64,000 bases of DNA from Cercophora sp. LCS_1 (taxonomy: Eukaryota > Ascomycota > Sordariomycetes > Sordariales > Lasiosphaeriaceae). The DNA lies in contig JAPZLL010000024.1 of NCBI GenBank assembly GCA_036250225.1, positions 248,001-312,000 on the forward strand. Reading direction: 5' to 3'. The stretch's first letter is position 1, and each line of letters begins with the position of its first letter. This document shows, one piece after another, positions 23,896 through 33,363 of the stretch. The notes below the pieces were generated by a model. It worked only from the letters and a program-made list of their open reading frames with translations, had not been told where the DNA came from and did not search any database. The translations under genes and the position numbers were made by a program.

Positions 23896-24386
23896 TACAA
23901 GCATGAATCTTCCACACCTCTGGACCTCACACGATCTTGCTGCGGGTAGTCCTGGGATGAAGGGTGCAGAAGTGGTGCGCTCAGCCCTTGGCGGTTGGGA
24001 AGATCAAGGGGTGATGCTCGATTGCGCAGGACGCCCTGATGTTTTGTTTAGCGTCAAGGAGGGTTCATCAGGTACTATTTGTAGGTAGAAGTCGAGGCCT
24101 CATCGCATCGTACCCAAACCCCATTCTACTGCAACGGCAACTTTTCGATTCGCCGCTAAAACCACGAGGAACGCTATTGAAAGGGAGATGAGAGCCATGG
24201 CTAGAAACTAACCAATAAACTAAATTTACACCATTCTACACACCCCTTTCTACCTCCTGCCCTTGCCCGCCAAACTCTCTGCGCTAGTTACAGCTGGAGA
24301 ATGGTAGTTGGATGCGGAGATTACGGTAGTCTATAACTATCCACCCCATGCCTCGTCCTCCTGAACCATACTCGTTGGGCCGTATC
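23896..24386. other. intergenic, nothing recognised
   Basis: About 490 bp; a possible extra 3' exon frame of the preceding membrane protein (about 23950-24088) is open but no in-phase splice was found. Confidence 0.3.
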
Positions 24387-25094
24387 CTAGATGCTGACTT
24401 CTAGGAACGAGTTAGAGAGAGAGAGAACGCGTAAGGGTCGAGTCCGGACTGGAACCTCACGCCCCTGAACGTGGCGGTCGAGTCTCGGATCCTTCCCATG
24501 CCGGCCCCAGAGTGTGTCCCTCGGATCCAAGTCACAGGTTTTCTCACATATGGGGAAAGTATGGCATACCAAGTCCCAGTTTAGGGCTACAATATCGTCT
24601 GTTTGGATGATGAAAAGGTCTTGGTCGGGGAAGACAGCGACGTTGCACGGTCTGGAGTTTTCCGAGGTTGCATCCGTGACCATCGGTATTTCCCAAACGC
24701 GTCTGTCGACAAAGCTCTATTTTTTTTGTCGTCGTGCTGGACCCTGGAACTCCTTCTCGATAATTCGCCTCGACTCCTTGCAGGCTAACCAGAGACTGCC
24801 GTCGATCATGTAGCTTGACATAATGTTGAGCGTCCATGAGATCGGGGCTGCTGCCTGTGCGGTTGAGCTGGAGTCAACACCCCTTGGAAGGCATCGCGGC
24901 GCGGCAAGGCACGATTCTAGCTTCTCTATCTACAACGGCGGGGAATCGCCATGGGATATTTCGTGCTCTGGGCTGCTGTGCTCTGGATCAGCGGCGTTGT
25001 AAGCTCGAAAGACGTGTGCTCCTGGGAGAGCCGGTCGAATGGCGAGCCTCCAGATCCGGTTTCATTGGGAGAAAGGGATGTCGACTCCTTCCAT
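24387..25094 (-). pseudogene. dead 2EXR-domain family gene
   Basis: One continuous 236-codon minus-strand frame from ATG 25094 to the stop at 24387, broken by three in-frame stops and no frameshift: TGA at 25062-25064, TAG at 24930-24932, TAG at 24717-24719. The conceptual product follows the fungal 2EXR family (F-box-like hypothetical proteins). It has NRIWRLAIRPALPGAHVF, then YNAADPEHSSPEHE, then SSYMIDGSLWLACKESRRII, then CNVAVFPDQDLFIIQ. CAG-to-TAG is a CpA-to-TpA change and would fit repeat-induced point mutation, but the ancestral codons are not known from this window. The family call is from remembered pattern. Confidence 0.7.
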
Positions 25095-26021
25095 TGAAGC
25101 TATCAAGGCAGCTAGGTCGGGTTGCCCGCTCTGGGCGTGAACGGTCGGCTCGGTCGTGTTGGCCGCTGCTGGGGTCACGCTTCGCAAGGATGCCTTGTCC
25201 TTGGTCTCCACTCGTTTATGCCTGGGTCCCAAAGTTCGCAGCGTTACATTGGCAGCAGTTTCTGCCCCTTATCCCAGACTAGCTAGTATAGCCTCAAAGC
25301 CAGACATTAGTAGTCCTATTAGCCCGCAAGCTGCGCAGCTCAGCTTGGCGGCGGTTCGCCTGACCTACCTACCCTCGATAGTACGCGTTATTAAATCGAA
25401 GTGCTCGCTGAGACGTCAGCTTTCTACCACCAGCCCGCGGATCTCAAACTCGGTCAAAGGTACGTCCTAACGCAGCAAATAGAGAGAGTTACAGGTAAAA
25501 TTCGAAAGACTTGCAAGACTCGTGCCGACGAGTTTGGTCCGTCCCACCAATGCCGGCGTCGAGAGTGGCGGGCCGTATTGCGTTGCATTACGTTGTGCGT
25601 CTGAGCTTGAGTGTGGCATTTTTGCCATTGGTTAGCATACGCGAAGCCAGAGGGAATGAAAGGAGTAGGAGGAAAGGCAGAACCGTAGCGAGAGGGGGCG
25701 AGGGACGAGGTCATGAAAGTATTGTCAAAAGGTTGACCTCGCGGCCCAACAGCTGGCGCGCGGCACTGGAATTGAGGGGACAAATATAGGGTCCGTGCAC
25801 CTGGCAAATGATTGGAGGATGCCGAGGCCAGGCGAAGCGCGGCCGACCAGTCAAAAACGGCAGCCCCGACAGTGACGTAGGAATTCCAGTGGTCAATGTC
25901 TCCCAACAGCTGATCGCTCATCGCAGCTTCGCGATTTTCGAGCATCCAACAAAACACCTCTCAAACAATCAATGGCCCCGCCCTGAATGCAATAACTATC
26001 TAGACCTACGAATCTGCCACC
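25095..26021. promoter_or_regulatory. intergenic region upstream of RAV2
   Basis: About 0.9 kb with no supported gene; the final 60 bp (AACAAAACACCTCTCAAACAATC...) is a CA-rich leader typical of fungal 5' UTRs. Confidence 0.35.
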
Positions 26022-27071
26022 ATGTCCGTCGCAATCTGGCCCCCAATCACCCCCTCGGCCCTCGAAACCGCCATCTCAACCTCCCAAGTCCGTTCCCACT
26101 CCCCTCCTTCTCGCCCATCGCTAACGTCCCCTCTCCAGTCCCGCGAAGTAACCTGGTTCCTCGAATCCCTCAAGCCAACTCTCGACACCCTCAAACACAT
26201 CCTTCTCGACTCGTACGCCCTCCTAGCCCCCATCGACCCAGGCTCAACCCTCGTAATCTCGACCCCCCGCGCCGAAACCGCCAAAGGCACGATAACCCGC
26301 GTAGGCACCCGCATCGTCCGCGGAACCCTCAACCTACGCCTGCGCACCCTCCCACCACAAACCCTAAACATTTCCCCATCCCATCCAATCCACCTCGCGC
26401 CGCTCGTCTCCCTCCACACGCTCCTCACACACTCGATCGACCTCCTCACACTAACCCTCGACAACCTCTCCCCATCCTCCCCCGAAACCCCGGCCTTCCT
26501 GGCCGCCCAACTCCGCCTCCTCTCCCACTCCATATCCGAAGCTTCGTCCCTACTCAAGGGTCCGCCCCTGACTGAATCCGACCCAACGTGGACGACGCGC
26601 TCCGTGGCGTCTTCGCATTTCCTCCCTCCCGGTCCACATCCCGCTGGCGTGAACGGGGTACCGGCGCTAAGTGTGCTTTTTGGGATACAAGATGGGTGTC
26701 TGGTTCTCTGGCTACGGAGTTTGGAACCAGCCGATGCGCCAGTGAATTTCGGGACTAAACTGGCACTGGCAATTGGCACGACGAGACGGTTGGAGCACGA
26801 TGAGACAGACAAGATGTTTGGATTTTGTTGTGCGGAGGGGGAGAGTCACATGCCGGGGCTGGTTAGGCATGGTAGTTTCAATCCTGGGGAGCATGCGCAT
26901 GCGCATCCGAGGGGGAAGGAGGTGGATGTCTTTGTGAGGGAGAAGGTCAGAGTGGAAACGGCTGATCCTAGTTTGTTGAGCCTTGCGAGTAAACTGACAG
27001 CGTTGGGGAATACGCTGAGCGTTGTGAGGAGGAATCTGGCGGCGGTGATGGGGGAGGAGGTAGAGGACTAG
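26022..27071 (+). CDS. rav2: RAVE complex subunit Rav2 / Rogdi-like
   Basis: Proposed exons 26022-26087 and 26139-27071, giving 332 aa. The 51-nt intron (weak GTCCGT donor, CGCTAACG branch, CTCCAG acceptor) is a multiple of three, so retention would leave an open frame with 17 extra residues. I prefer splicing because it restores the family-like join STSQ-SREVTWFLESL. Conserved segments: SYALLAPIDPGSTLVIS, GTITRVGTRIVRGTLNLRL, FLAAQLRLLSHSISEA, and the C-terminal VREKVRVETADPSLLSLASK with a leucine-rich end. Rav2 works in the RAVE complex, which reassembles V1 and V0 of the vacuolar H+-ATPase. Acts in the cytosol at vacuolar membranes. Confidence 0.85.
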   Translation: MSVAIWPPITPSALETAISTSQVRSHSPPSRPSLTSPLQSREVTWFLESLKPTLDTLKHILLDSYALLAPIDPGSTLVISTPRAETAKGTITRVGTRIVRGTLNLRLRTLPPQTLNISPSHPIHLAPLVSLHTLLTHSIDLLTLTLDNLSPSSPETPAFLAAQLRLLSHSISEASSLLKGPPLTESDPTWTTRSVASSHFLPPGPHPAGVNGVPALSVLFGIQDGCLVLWLRSLEPADAPVNFGTKLALAIGTTRRLEHDETDKMFGFCCAEGESHMPGLVRHGSFNPGEHAHAHPRGKEVDVFVREKVRVETADPSLLSLASKLTALGNTLSVVRRNLAAVMGEEVED

Positions 27072-27412
27072 TGGTGCTGTACCTGGTTTGGGGGTCTTGA
27101 TGGGGTTGCTGAGGGGCATTCATCGGCTTTGGATCACGGCGTTAAGGGTTGTTTTGGTCATTGCACGGTTTTATGATGCATGGGATGAGAAAATCTCCCA
27201 GATGAATTTCAGATGGAATTTACAGGCGACACCAAAGCGGGTGGCTACAATACAAAGAGCAATGCTACCGATCTTTGCGCCTTCAACCTCCAAACAAATC
27301 GTCTGTCCTGCATGTACATGTCTGTCTTCAAAGCCTCTGTAATCGCCTCGTCTCGCTGTCTGTCTTCGTAGCCTTGGTAGTCGTCTTGTCTCGTTTCGGA
27401 TTCTCGGGTCGC

Positions 27413-28522
27413 CTAGGCCACTGGTGACCAGGGCATGGGGATCAGGATCCGGCTCTTCATCTCCTGGATCAGGGGAACCGTCTTGTGCACCGTCTCGGCC
27501 CAGCCTTCTATGCCCCAGCTCTTCTCACGGCGGATCTTGCGCTCCTCCAAGTCGGCGAATTGCCACAGATGGTGCACCGTGTTAAGGTCACCAATCTGAA
27601 CGAACCACGCGCCCACGCCCTCCATCACCTCGCGTCTGGCTTTGAGGCCGCGGCGCCAGTGTGTCTCCCACTCGAGAAGGTTGCCGGGGTGCAGAGTGTA
27701 TGATCGAAGCTCAAAGAGGCCGCCGAGTTGGCGGGGGGGTGTCGTAGGCCAGAAGCTGAATTCCTGCATCAACGAGCTGTTCTTGCCTTTGATCAGGCTC
27801 CTGAGCTTCTGATCAAACTTGGGATAGTCGGGGTGCTGCGAGATGGCGTGGAGAGAAGCATGGTACCCTTGATACCGCTGATACTCCCAGATGTGGACTA
27901 CAATGCCAATTGTTAGCTAAGCCGGCAAGAAGAGAGACCAAGACTTACCGAACGTGTCGCAATCGCCCACCTCGGTCCGCCAGCTCCCAACCAGGTGAAC
28001 CTTATTCTCTGGCATGCTCGCCATACGGGGATACCAATTGCCGACGAGGTCGACATACTCCTCCACGCACTCGGGCTTGACCTCGTGGAAGACAATCGAG
28101 TGCACATACTTGCCGCGGGCAAGCACTTGACTGAAGCTGGCCTCGATCTGGGCATCCATCTCGCGGCCCTCCTTGGTGCCGTAGATGAGGTTCGTCAGCG
28201 GGCCCGCCTTGCGAGCCGGCTCATTCTCGGCCACCTTGGCCGCGCTTCCTGCGCTCGCAGCTGTGCTTAGCTTTCCGAGGCCATGGGCACTGCGGACATC
28301 TGGCGAGGGGTAGGACGAGGACAACGCACTGGCTTCTCTCTGTTTCTGTGCCTCCGCAAGCTGCTCCCGAAACACCTTCTGCCGGCTGATGAACTTGTCG
28401 TGCTGCTCCGGTTCGATATCGCCAAGCGAAGGGATGTGCTTCCGGGCCGCCAGCGACGTGCTGAAAGTCCGCACCGGAAGAGTGCGGACGGCCACGCCTG
28501 TCGCGATGCGGCGGGACAGCAT
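27413..28522 (-). CDS. NIPSNAP-family mitochondrial protein
   Basis: Exons 28522-27949 and 27897-27413 join to 352 aa across a 51-nt intron (GTAAGT...TGTAG). The N-terminus (MLSRRIATGVAVRTLPVRTF) is Arg-rich, without acid residues, and amphipathic: a mitochondrial targeting peptide. Two NIPSNAP half-domains follow. The first is near 135-195 (VHSIVFHEVKPECVEEYVDL, with KVHLVGSWRTEVGDCDTFVHIW). The second is in the C-terminal third (GLFELRSYTLHPGNLLEWE, with HHLWQFADLEERK). These dimeric alpha-beta barrel domains occur in proteins of the mitochondrial matrix or outer membrane. Biochemical role poorly known. I chose the in-frame ATG that exposes the targeting peptide; an upstream ATG at 28753 would add 77 residues. 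It is divergent from Atp18. Confidence 0.9.
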
Positions 28523-29321
28523 GGCTGGGCTGAGGTCGGGGAAGGCTCGCTTCGAGGGAATGAGGGGTTGGCGGTGTTGGGCTTGCGTCGCAGCGAGACG
28601 ACGGGTTGCCGCGGGGAAAGTCTCGAGTTTATCGAGAACGGCAATTGCGACCGACGACAAAGGAATCGGACGATGGTTTCGATGTTGGACGATCAAAGAG
28701 CCAGCTCGTACGAGGTTGCGTCGTCGGACGAAGCTTCTTCTTGAACTGAACACGGAGCGGAGCAGGAGGGCAGCAGCAGCACGGCAGAAGGGCGATGTTT
28801 CTCTGGATTCCGTTTCGGGCAGCTTGTGCAGGGCAATATCGCGGCAGAGAGGAGGCCAGGTACGAACGGCACAACGCTGAGGAGAGACGAGGGGACGAGG
28901 CCGGGAAGGAAGAATCGAGGAGGAGGGGAGGAACGCGGGTTAATTGGGCAAACGGTGCAGCTTGCCTGTCACCCCGCACTTTTGGAAGGAGGACGACGGT
29001 TGAGCGAAGCGGACCAGGCGACGGCGGCGATTGAACAGCGCGGAGGCGCGAAGCTTTGGCCAAGCGCCGCTGCAGCCCAGACCAAGCGTGCGTGCGGGGA
29101 ATGATGTCACAGCGTGTTGGGCGGTCGCCTGGAGAAACGTTACCGCGTGATCCGTTTTCTGCCTAGCTTCTCAGGCGCCAACAACCCCGGCAAGCAAGCG
29201 AAGCGTGACTTTCGGAAAATCGGAACAGCGAAAACCGCTCGTCCGGCTGACTCGAATCTTCCCTCGACCATCATAAAGCTTTCCAACCTCCCATCCGAAT
29301 TTTCCTCCGGTCACCGTCAAG
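28523..29321. promoter_or_regulatory. shared promoter of NIPSNAP and Atp18
   Basis: About 800 bp between two divergent genes whose products both act in mitochondria. An inverted CCAAT box (ATTGG, 28943-28947) is present. HAP/CBC binding to CCAAT is known to control many fungal respiratory genes, so co-regulation is a plausible inference. Confidence 0.35.
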
Positions 29322-29707
29322 ATGTCTTGGTTCGGTGTCACCCCGCTCAAGAAGTTCCCGGCGCCTGTGTGTACGTCAATTGACTGCTCAGCTGCAGCGG
29401 AAACGCGGTCATGGTGATGTCGCTGACTCTTGCCAACAGTGCGGCCGCTGGCTCCCTTCTTCGCCGCTGGTATGTCGTGACGGCTACCCGATTGATCTTA
29501 ATCAGGTCAATTGATTGCTTGGTCGTCGCCCACTAACCTGTGCAGGCCTGGTGATTGCCTACGGCGTCAACGCCGCCCAGAATGCCATGATGCAGGGTAT
29601 GCTCGCGACGTCGCCAGCTCCGCCTGACTCGACACTGACCATGTACAACAGGCTCCGAGTTCAAGAACGACCCCAGGAACCCCAACGCGAAGGCCCAGGC
29701 CCACTAA
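29322..29707 (+). CDS. atp18: ATP synthase subunit J (Atp18)
   Basis: Four small exons (29322-29370, 29440-29469, 29546-29596, 29652-29707) join to 61 aa. Donors are GTACGT, GTATGT and GTATGC, with CTAACC and CTGAC branch points. The joined protein starts MSWFGVTPLKKFPAPVLRPL and continues through a hydrophobic single membrane segment (APFFAAGLVIAYGVN) to a short polar tail ending NPNAKAQAH. This is the fungal subunit J (i/j) of mitochondrial F1Fo ATP synthase, a small inner-membrane protein near the dimer interface. No single continuous frame encodes it, so it is easily missed. The last two junctions split Gly codons, conserving frame exactly. Confidence 0.9.
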
Positions 29708-30598
29708 GGTGGTTGTGCCGAGGGTGGCGGGATGACGAACCGAGACGAGAGCCGTTGCGCGTTATTTCCTTGATCGATTCCCCGAGCTCGTCACGATGGC
29801 GGCGTTGTATCATAGAGCGACAGGCGACATCAATTGAGCTGTCCACTGATGCGTTCCGTTTGCGACCCTTGTGTGTTTTGTTAGTTGCGATGGGGGGACT
29901 GGGGGATACGAGCTGAGGCGAGAGCCGATGCGTTTGCCAGCAAAACATGTTGATTCTTCAATGTGTTATCGACCTTCACGGCCACACTCTCGATTGGTGT
30001 GGAGGTTTTCGCTCTGGCATAGATTAAAACTCGACCCATTGCTGGGCGCCCGCGTTGAGACTACGTTTTGCTGGTCACAGATACGTTGGGAATCAGTAGA
30101 GGTCACAATTCAAGGGACGTTGGTTTTGGTTTATGCGCTTGTGGCCCTGGAGCAAGAGGGCTTGCTTCCGATTGTGATTCCTATGCTCGCTGTGTTTCTT
30201 GATGCAGGCCTTGATATCCCATCCAGATTCCACGCTGTCTTGTTGCTTGGCCTCCATTTGTTTTGCTCGTGGCGGTTCTCTACGGACTGCTGTTTTGCCT
30301 CGTAATCCTCAAACAAAAAGCTTGACTCTCATCCCAACCTCGTGCCTATTTCCCCTTCGTTCTCAGAGATGTCCGGTGGTGCTTGTGCGTTATCAGCCTG
30401 ATGTTGACATTTCGCCCCAAAGGCGCGCCCCACTCCGAAAGCCGGACGAGCCCGAGATTTCTGAGCTTCACGCACGCCGGCCACGCCGAACTACCGCTTC
30501 TGATAAACCTCATGCTCGCACCGCCACGTATCACCCTGGTCTTCAAGCAATTCTCACCCTTCAAACCCACCAAACAAATATTTTTCTCGCTGCTCAAA
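29708..30598. other. intergenic between Atp18 and the serine hydrolase
   Basis: About 0.9 kb holding the Atp18 3' UTR and the promoter of the next gene. Frames here lack domains. The leader just before 30599 is CA/CT-rich. Confidence 0.35.
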
Positions 30599-31444
30599 AT
30601 GTCAACCGAATCATCAACACCCGCGACCTCGGAACCCCCTTCAGCATGCTCAACCCCCGCCCCGCCTTCAAAGGCCAACCCCAAAAATAAACAAGCCCAA
30701 AACCGGCCCCCTAAACCCCCTCCCCCGCCAAAGAAAACAATCCGCATCCTCATGCTCCACGGCTACACCCAATCCGGCCCGCTCTTTCGCGCAAAAACGC
30801 GCGCGTTGGAAAAGTTGCTCGTCAAATCCCTCGCCCCGCTCAACCTTGTACCTGCACTCATCTACCCCACTGCGCCGAACCGGCTTTCTCCACATGATAT
30901 CCCCGGCTTCGAAGCCTCAGAGGAGAAATCCGACGAAGAGACAGACGCGTGGGCTTGGTTCCGCAAGGACGAAGCGACCGGGAGCTATAGGCTGCTAGAA
31001 GAAGGGATGGATCGGATCAGTGAGACGATCAAGGCCGAGGGGGGGGTTGATGGCGTGGTTGGGTTCAGTCAGGGCGGGTGTATGGCTGCCATGGTTGCTT
31101 CGGCGCTGGAAAAGGGGAGGGAGGTGCCCTCTGGGTGGGGGGAGAGGTTGAGGGAGGCGAACGGAGGGAGGGAGATGAAGTTTGCGGTGGTTTATAGTGG
31201 GTTTTGGGCGGTACCCGCGGATTTGGCGTGGTTGTGGGAGCCGAAAGTCAAGACGCCTACACTGCATTTCATTGGAGGGTTGGATACGGTCGTGGAGGAG
31301 AGCAGGTGTAGGGGGCTGGTGGAACGGTGTGAGGACGCGGTGGCTGTGGTGCATCCCGGGGGTCATTATGTGCCTATCAGCAAGGAGTGGGTTGGGGTGT
31401 TGGCGGGATTTGTGAGGAAGTATGTCGAGGAAGAGAAGAACTAG
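30599..31444 (+). CDS. FSH1-type serine hydrolase (alpha/beta hydrolase)
   Basis: Single exon, 281 aa. The first 46 residues are a Ser/Thr/Pro linker, then the core starts with beta strand KTIRILMLHGYTQSG. The nucleophile elbow is GFSQGG (Ser157), the likely acid is Asp229 in IGGLDTVVEE, and the His is His256 in HPGGHYVP. Spacing and motifs match the FSH1/DUF341 family of yeast and fungi. These are small cytosolic esterase-like hydrolases, and relatives often serve secondary-metabolite clusters. No such cluster is present here. I chose the ATG after the long CA-rich leader rather than an upstream in-frame one at 30383, whose extension has no family match. It converges with the next gene, only 45 bp apart. 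Confidence 0.85.
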   Translation: MSTESSTPATSEPPSACSTPAPPSKANPKNKQAQNRPPKPPPPPKKTIRILMLHGYTQSGPLFRAKTRALEKLLVKSLAPLNLVPALIYPTAPNRLSPHDIPGFEASEEKSDEETDAWAWFRKDEATGSYRLLEEGMDRISETIKAEGGVDGVVGFSQGGCMAAMVASALEKGREVPSGWGERLREANGGREMKFAVVYSGFWAVPADLAWLWEPKVKTPTLHFIGGLDTVVEESRCRGLVERCEDAVAVVHPGGHYVPISKEWVGVLAGFVRKYVEEEKN

Positions 31445-31489
31445 GATGAGACGACTATGGAGAGAACATGTACATGGTTCCCCTCATGT

Positions 31490-32216
31490 TTAAGCGCCTC
31501 CGGCACGGCGGGCGTTGATGACGCTCGCGGGGGGGACTTCGCCTTGCTGCGAGGCGGTATCCGGGACAGACTCGGGAGCGTAGTAGTCGCTGCCCTTGTA
31601 CATGCTTCGTTTGGAACCTCGAGACGGGAGCTCCTTGTGGCTGGTCTCTGGGCGACCCAGGTTCACCTCGCCTGCACGACGACCACGTTCCATTGCCTCG
31701 CTCGCCTTGGGTGCTTCGTCTTCCATCGGGTACGGCTGTTCGTCCATGGGGAGGAGGTTGGGGCGGCTCTTGTCGACGGTCTCGCTCACCAGCTTGCGCG
31801 GGTCTTTGCCCCATTTCTTGATGATGCTCTCGTCCATGCCGCCTGGGTTGTGCTGGTAGATATGCGCCATCTTGTCCTCCGGGCCGCCGATGCCTTCGTA
31901 GGCGTGGCCGTGGATGAAGCTAGGTCTCGTCAGAGCTAAGTTGTAGGCGGATGGATGGATCTTACCGTCCGTGATCATCAATATCTCCACCCTCGTCGGG
32001 AGGCATGCGGCGGTCGTAGCCCGCGCTGGTTACAAGATCGTCGCCATACTTGACCTGGGCGCCGGGGAACTTGCTGACCAAAGTGTCACTGACGCCGGCG
32101 GGCTCATAGTCGGTGGCTCGGTCGCGGCCGCTGCCGGTTTTGGACTCGTAGCTATTGAGGTCTTGCTCGGCTTGTCGAGCGATTCTGTCGAGGGTTTCTT
32201 TGTCAGGGGAGGACAT
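31490..32216 (-). CDS. conserved fungal protein of unknown function (226 aa)
   Basis: Exons 32216-31966 and 31919-31490 join in frame to 226 aa. The intron is GTAAGA...CTAG. The protein is hydrophilic, rich in Asp/Glu/Lys/Pro, without signal peptide or membrane segment. The junction makes the Gly-rich run HGRFIHGHAYEGIGGPEDKM, followed by HIYQHNPGGMDESIIKKWGKD. The N-terminus is a short helical stretch (DKETLDRIARQAEQDLNSYE). I do not recognise a family. The lack of hydrophobic core suggests a partly disordered protein. The gene is convergent with the serine hydrolase, so their 3' UTRs probably overlap. Confidence 0.75.
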
Positions 32217-33363
32217 GACGGGCAGGCTGTCGATGGATTGAGGGATGGGCTTACTTCCTGCAGATGCAGCCTCTAGGTTGAGCGTAAATCAAGAAGTCGG
32301 CGTTTATGTAGCAATGAGGTATCAATTGACGAGCCCTGGCGTCATCGTGAAAAGGACATCATGATGTAAGGCGCGGTAAGGCCCCGCATTTCCGGGGTCC
32401 CGCATTTCCGGCTCAAGGATCAATACTGTGCACAATATCTCGAGCTTAACACGACCCTACCGTCCGTATTTAGATATCTAACTGGTAACCACACCCGTTG
32501 TGTTCTTGTTGTGGTCTGCGTGGGGCTGCACCAGGCGTGGGCCCACCTTGGGAATAGCTTCATCACACGGATGTGGCGCGCAATTGACCCACCAACGCAA
32601 ATACCTCTTCAAATAGCTTATTCGAATATTGAATCTAATGCGGTTAGTGAGTCCCGTTAACCTATGACTCCTGTTCCCCGCTGTTGTCGCCAGCCGAACG
32701 ACAAGCGACGAGCCAGGGTACCCATTAAAGTCTCATTCGTGTGGACGATGCTCGAGGTGGTTGCTGTAAGCGGGTGAAGGTGGTTGGCACCTATTAGGCG
32801 TCGTCATGAAATACTGCCGAACACGGAATCTGTTGGCCTTGCCAAGACAACGACCGTTGATGCCCAAAATGCGGCGTGGATGTGATAGGCCTTACTCTTG
32901 AGGCTTCTTAACTAGATCCCCCGACTCGGGCCAGCTGCTAGTTACATCCGCGATAGGCCATGCAATTGAAAGCCAGACGTGGGAGACGTCGCTGCATCTG
33001 GAGGCACATTTCTACCTAATGGGTTTTCTTGAGTGACGGTCAGGCGTTTCATTGCCTCGTGGGTTGGATTGATCAAGCTGGGTTCCTTGTCTGCCATGCG
33101 GGGGTATGTTGGTGAACCCCATTGGCTGCTGGGAAGGGCTGAGCCGCATGTCCGGCACTTCGTTTGCAGGAGGTACCCAGCAGAAAGGACCTTCCACAGC
33201 CGCAGTACTTTCACCATCGAGCTACTTGGCATTTCCGGGCGTAGACTCCCAGGCACTTCATCATTATCTTATCGCTAGTCGTTTGTCCATTTCGGTCTTC
33301 CGGAACACTCCCTTAGGTGTCAGTTTCACTGCGCCCTTGAATCGGTCAAATCAAGTCGCGATC
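32217..33363. other. intergenic boundary of the accessory island
   Basis: About 1.1 kb, more AT-rich than the genes to the left, with no supported gene. It marks the change from conserved housekeeping-type genes to the right-hand region of paralogues and pseudogenes. Confidence 0.35.

Noticed and set aside
26006..26812. 268-codon frame antisense to RAV2
   Set aside because: Shadow of the RAV2 coding region, whose family motifs and introns are on the plus strand.
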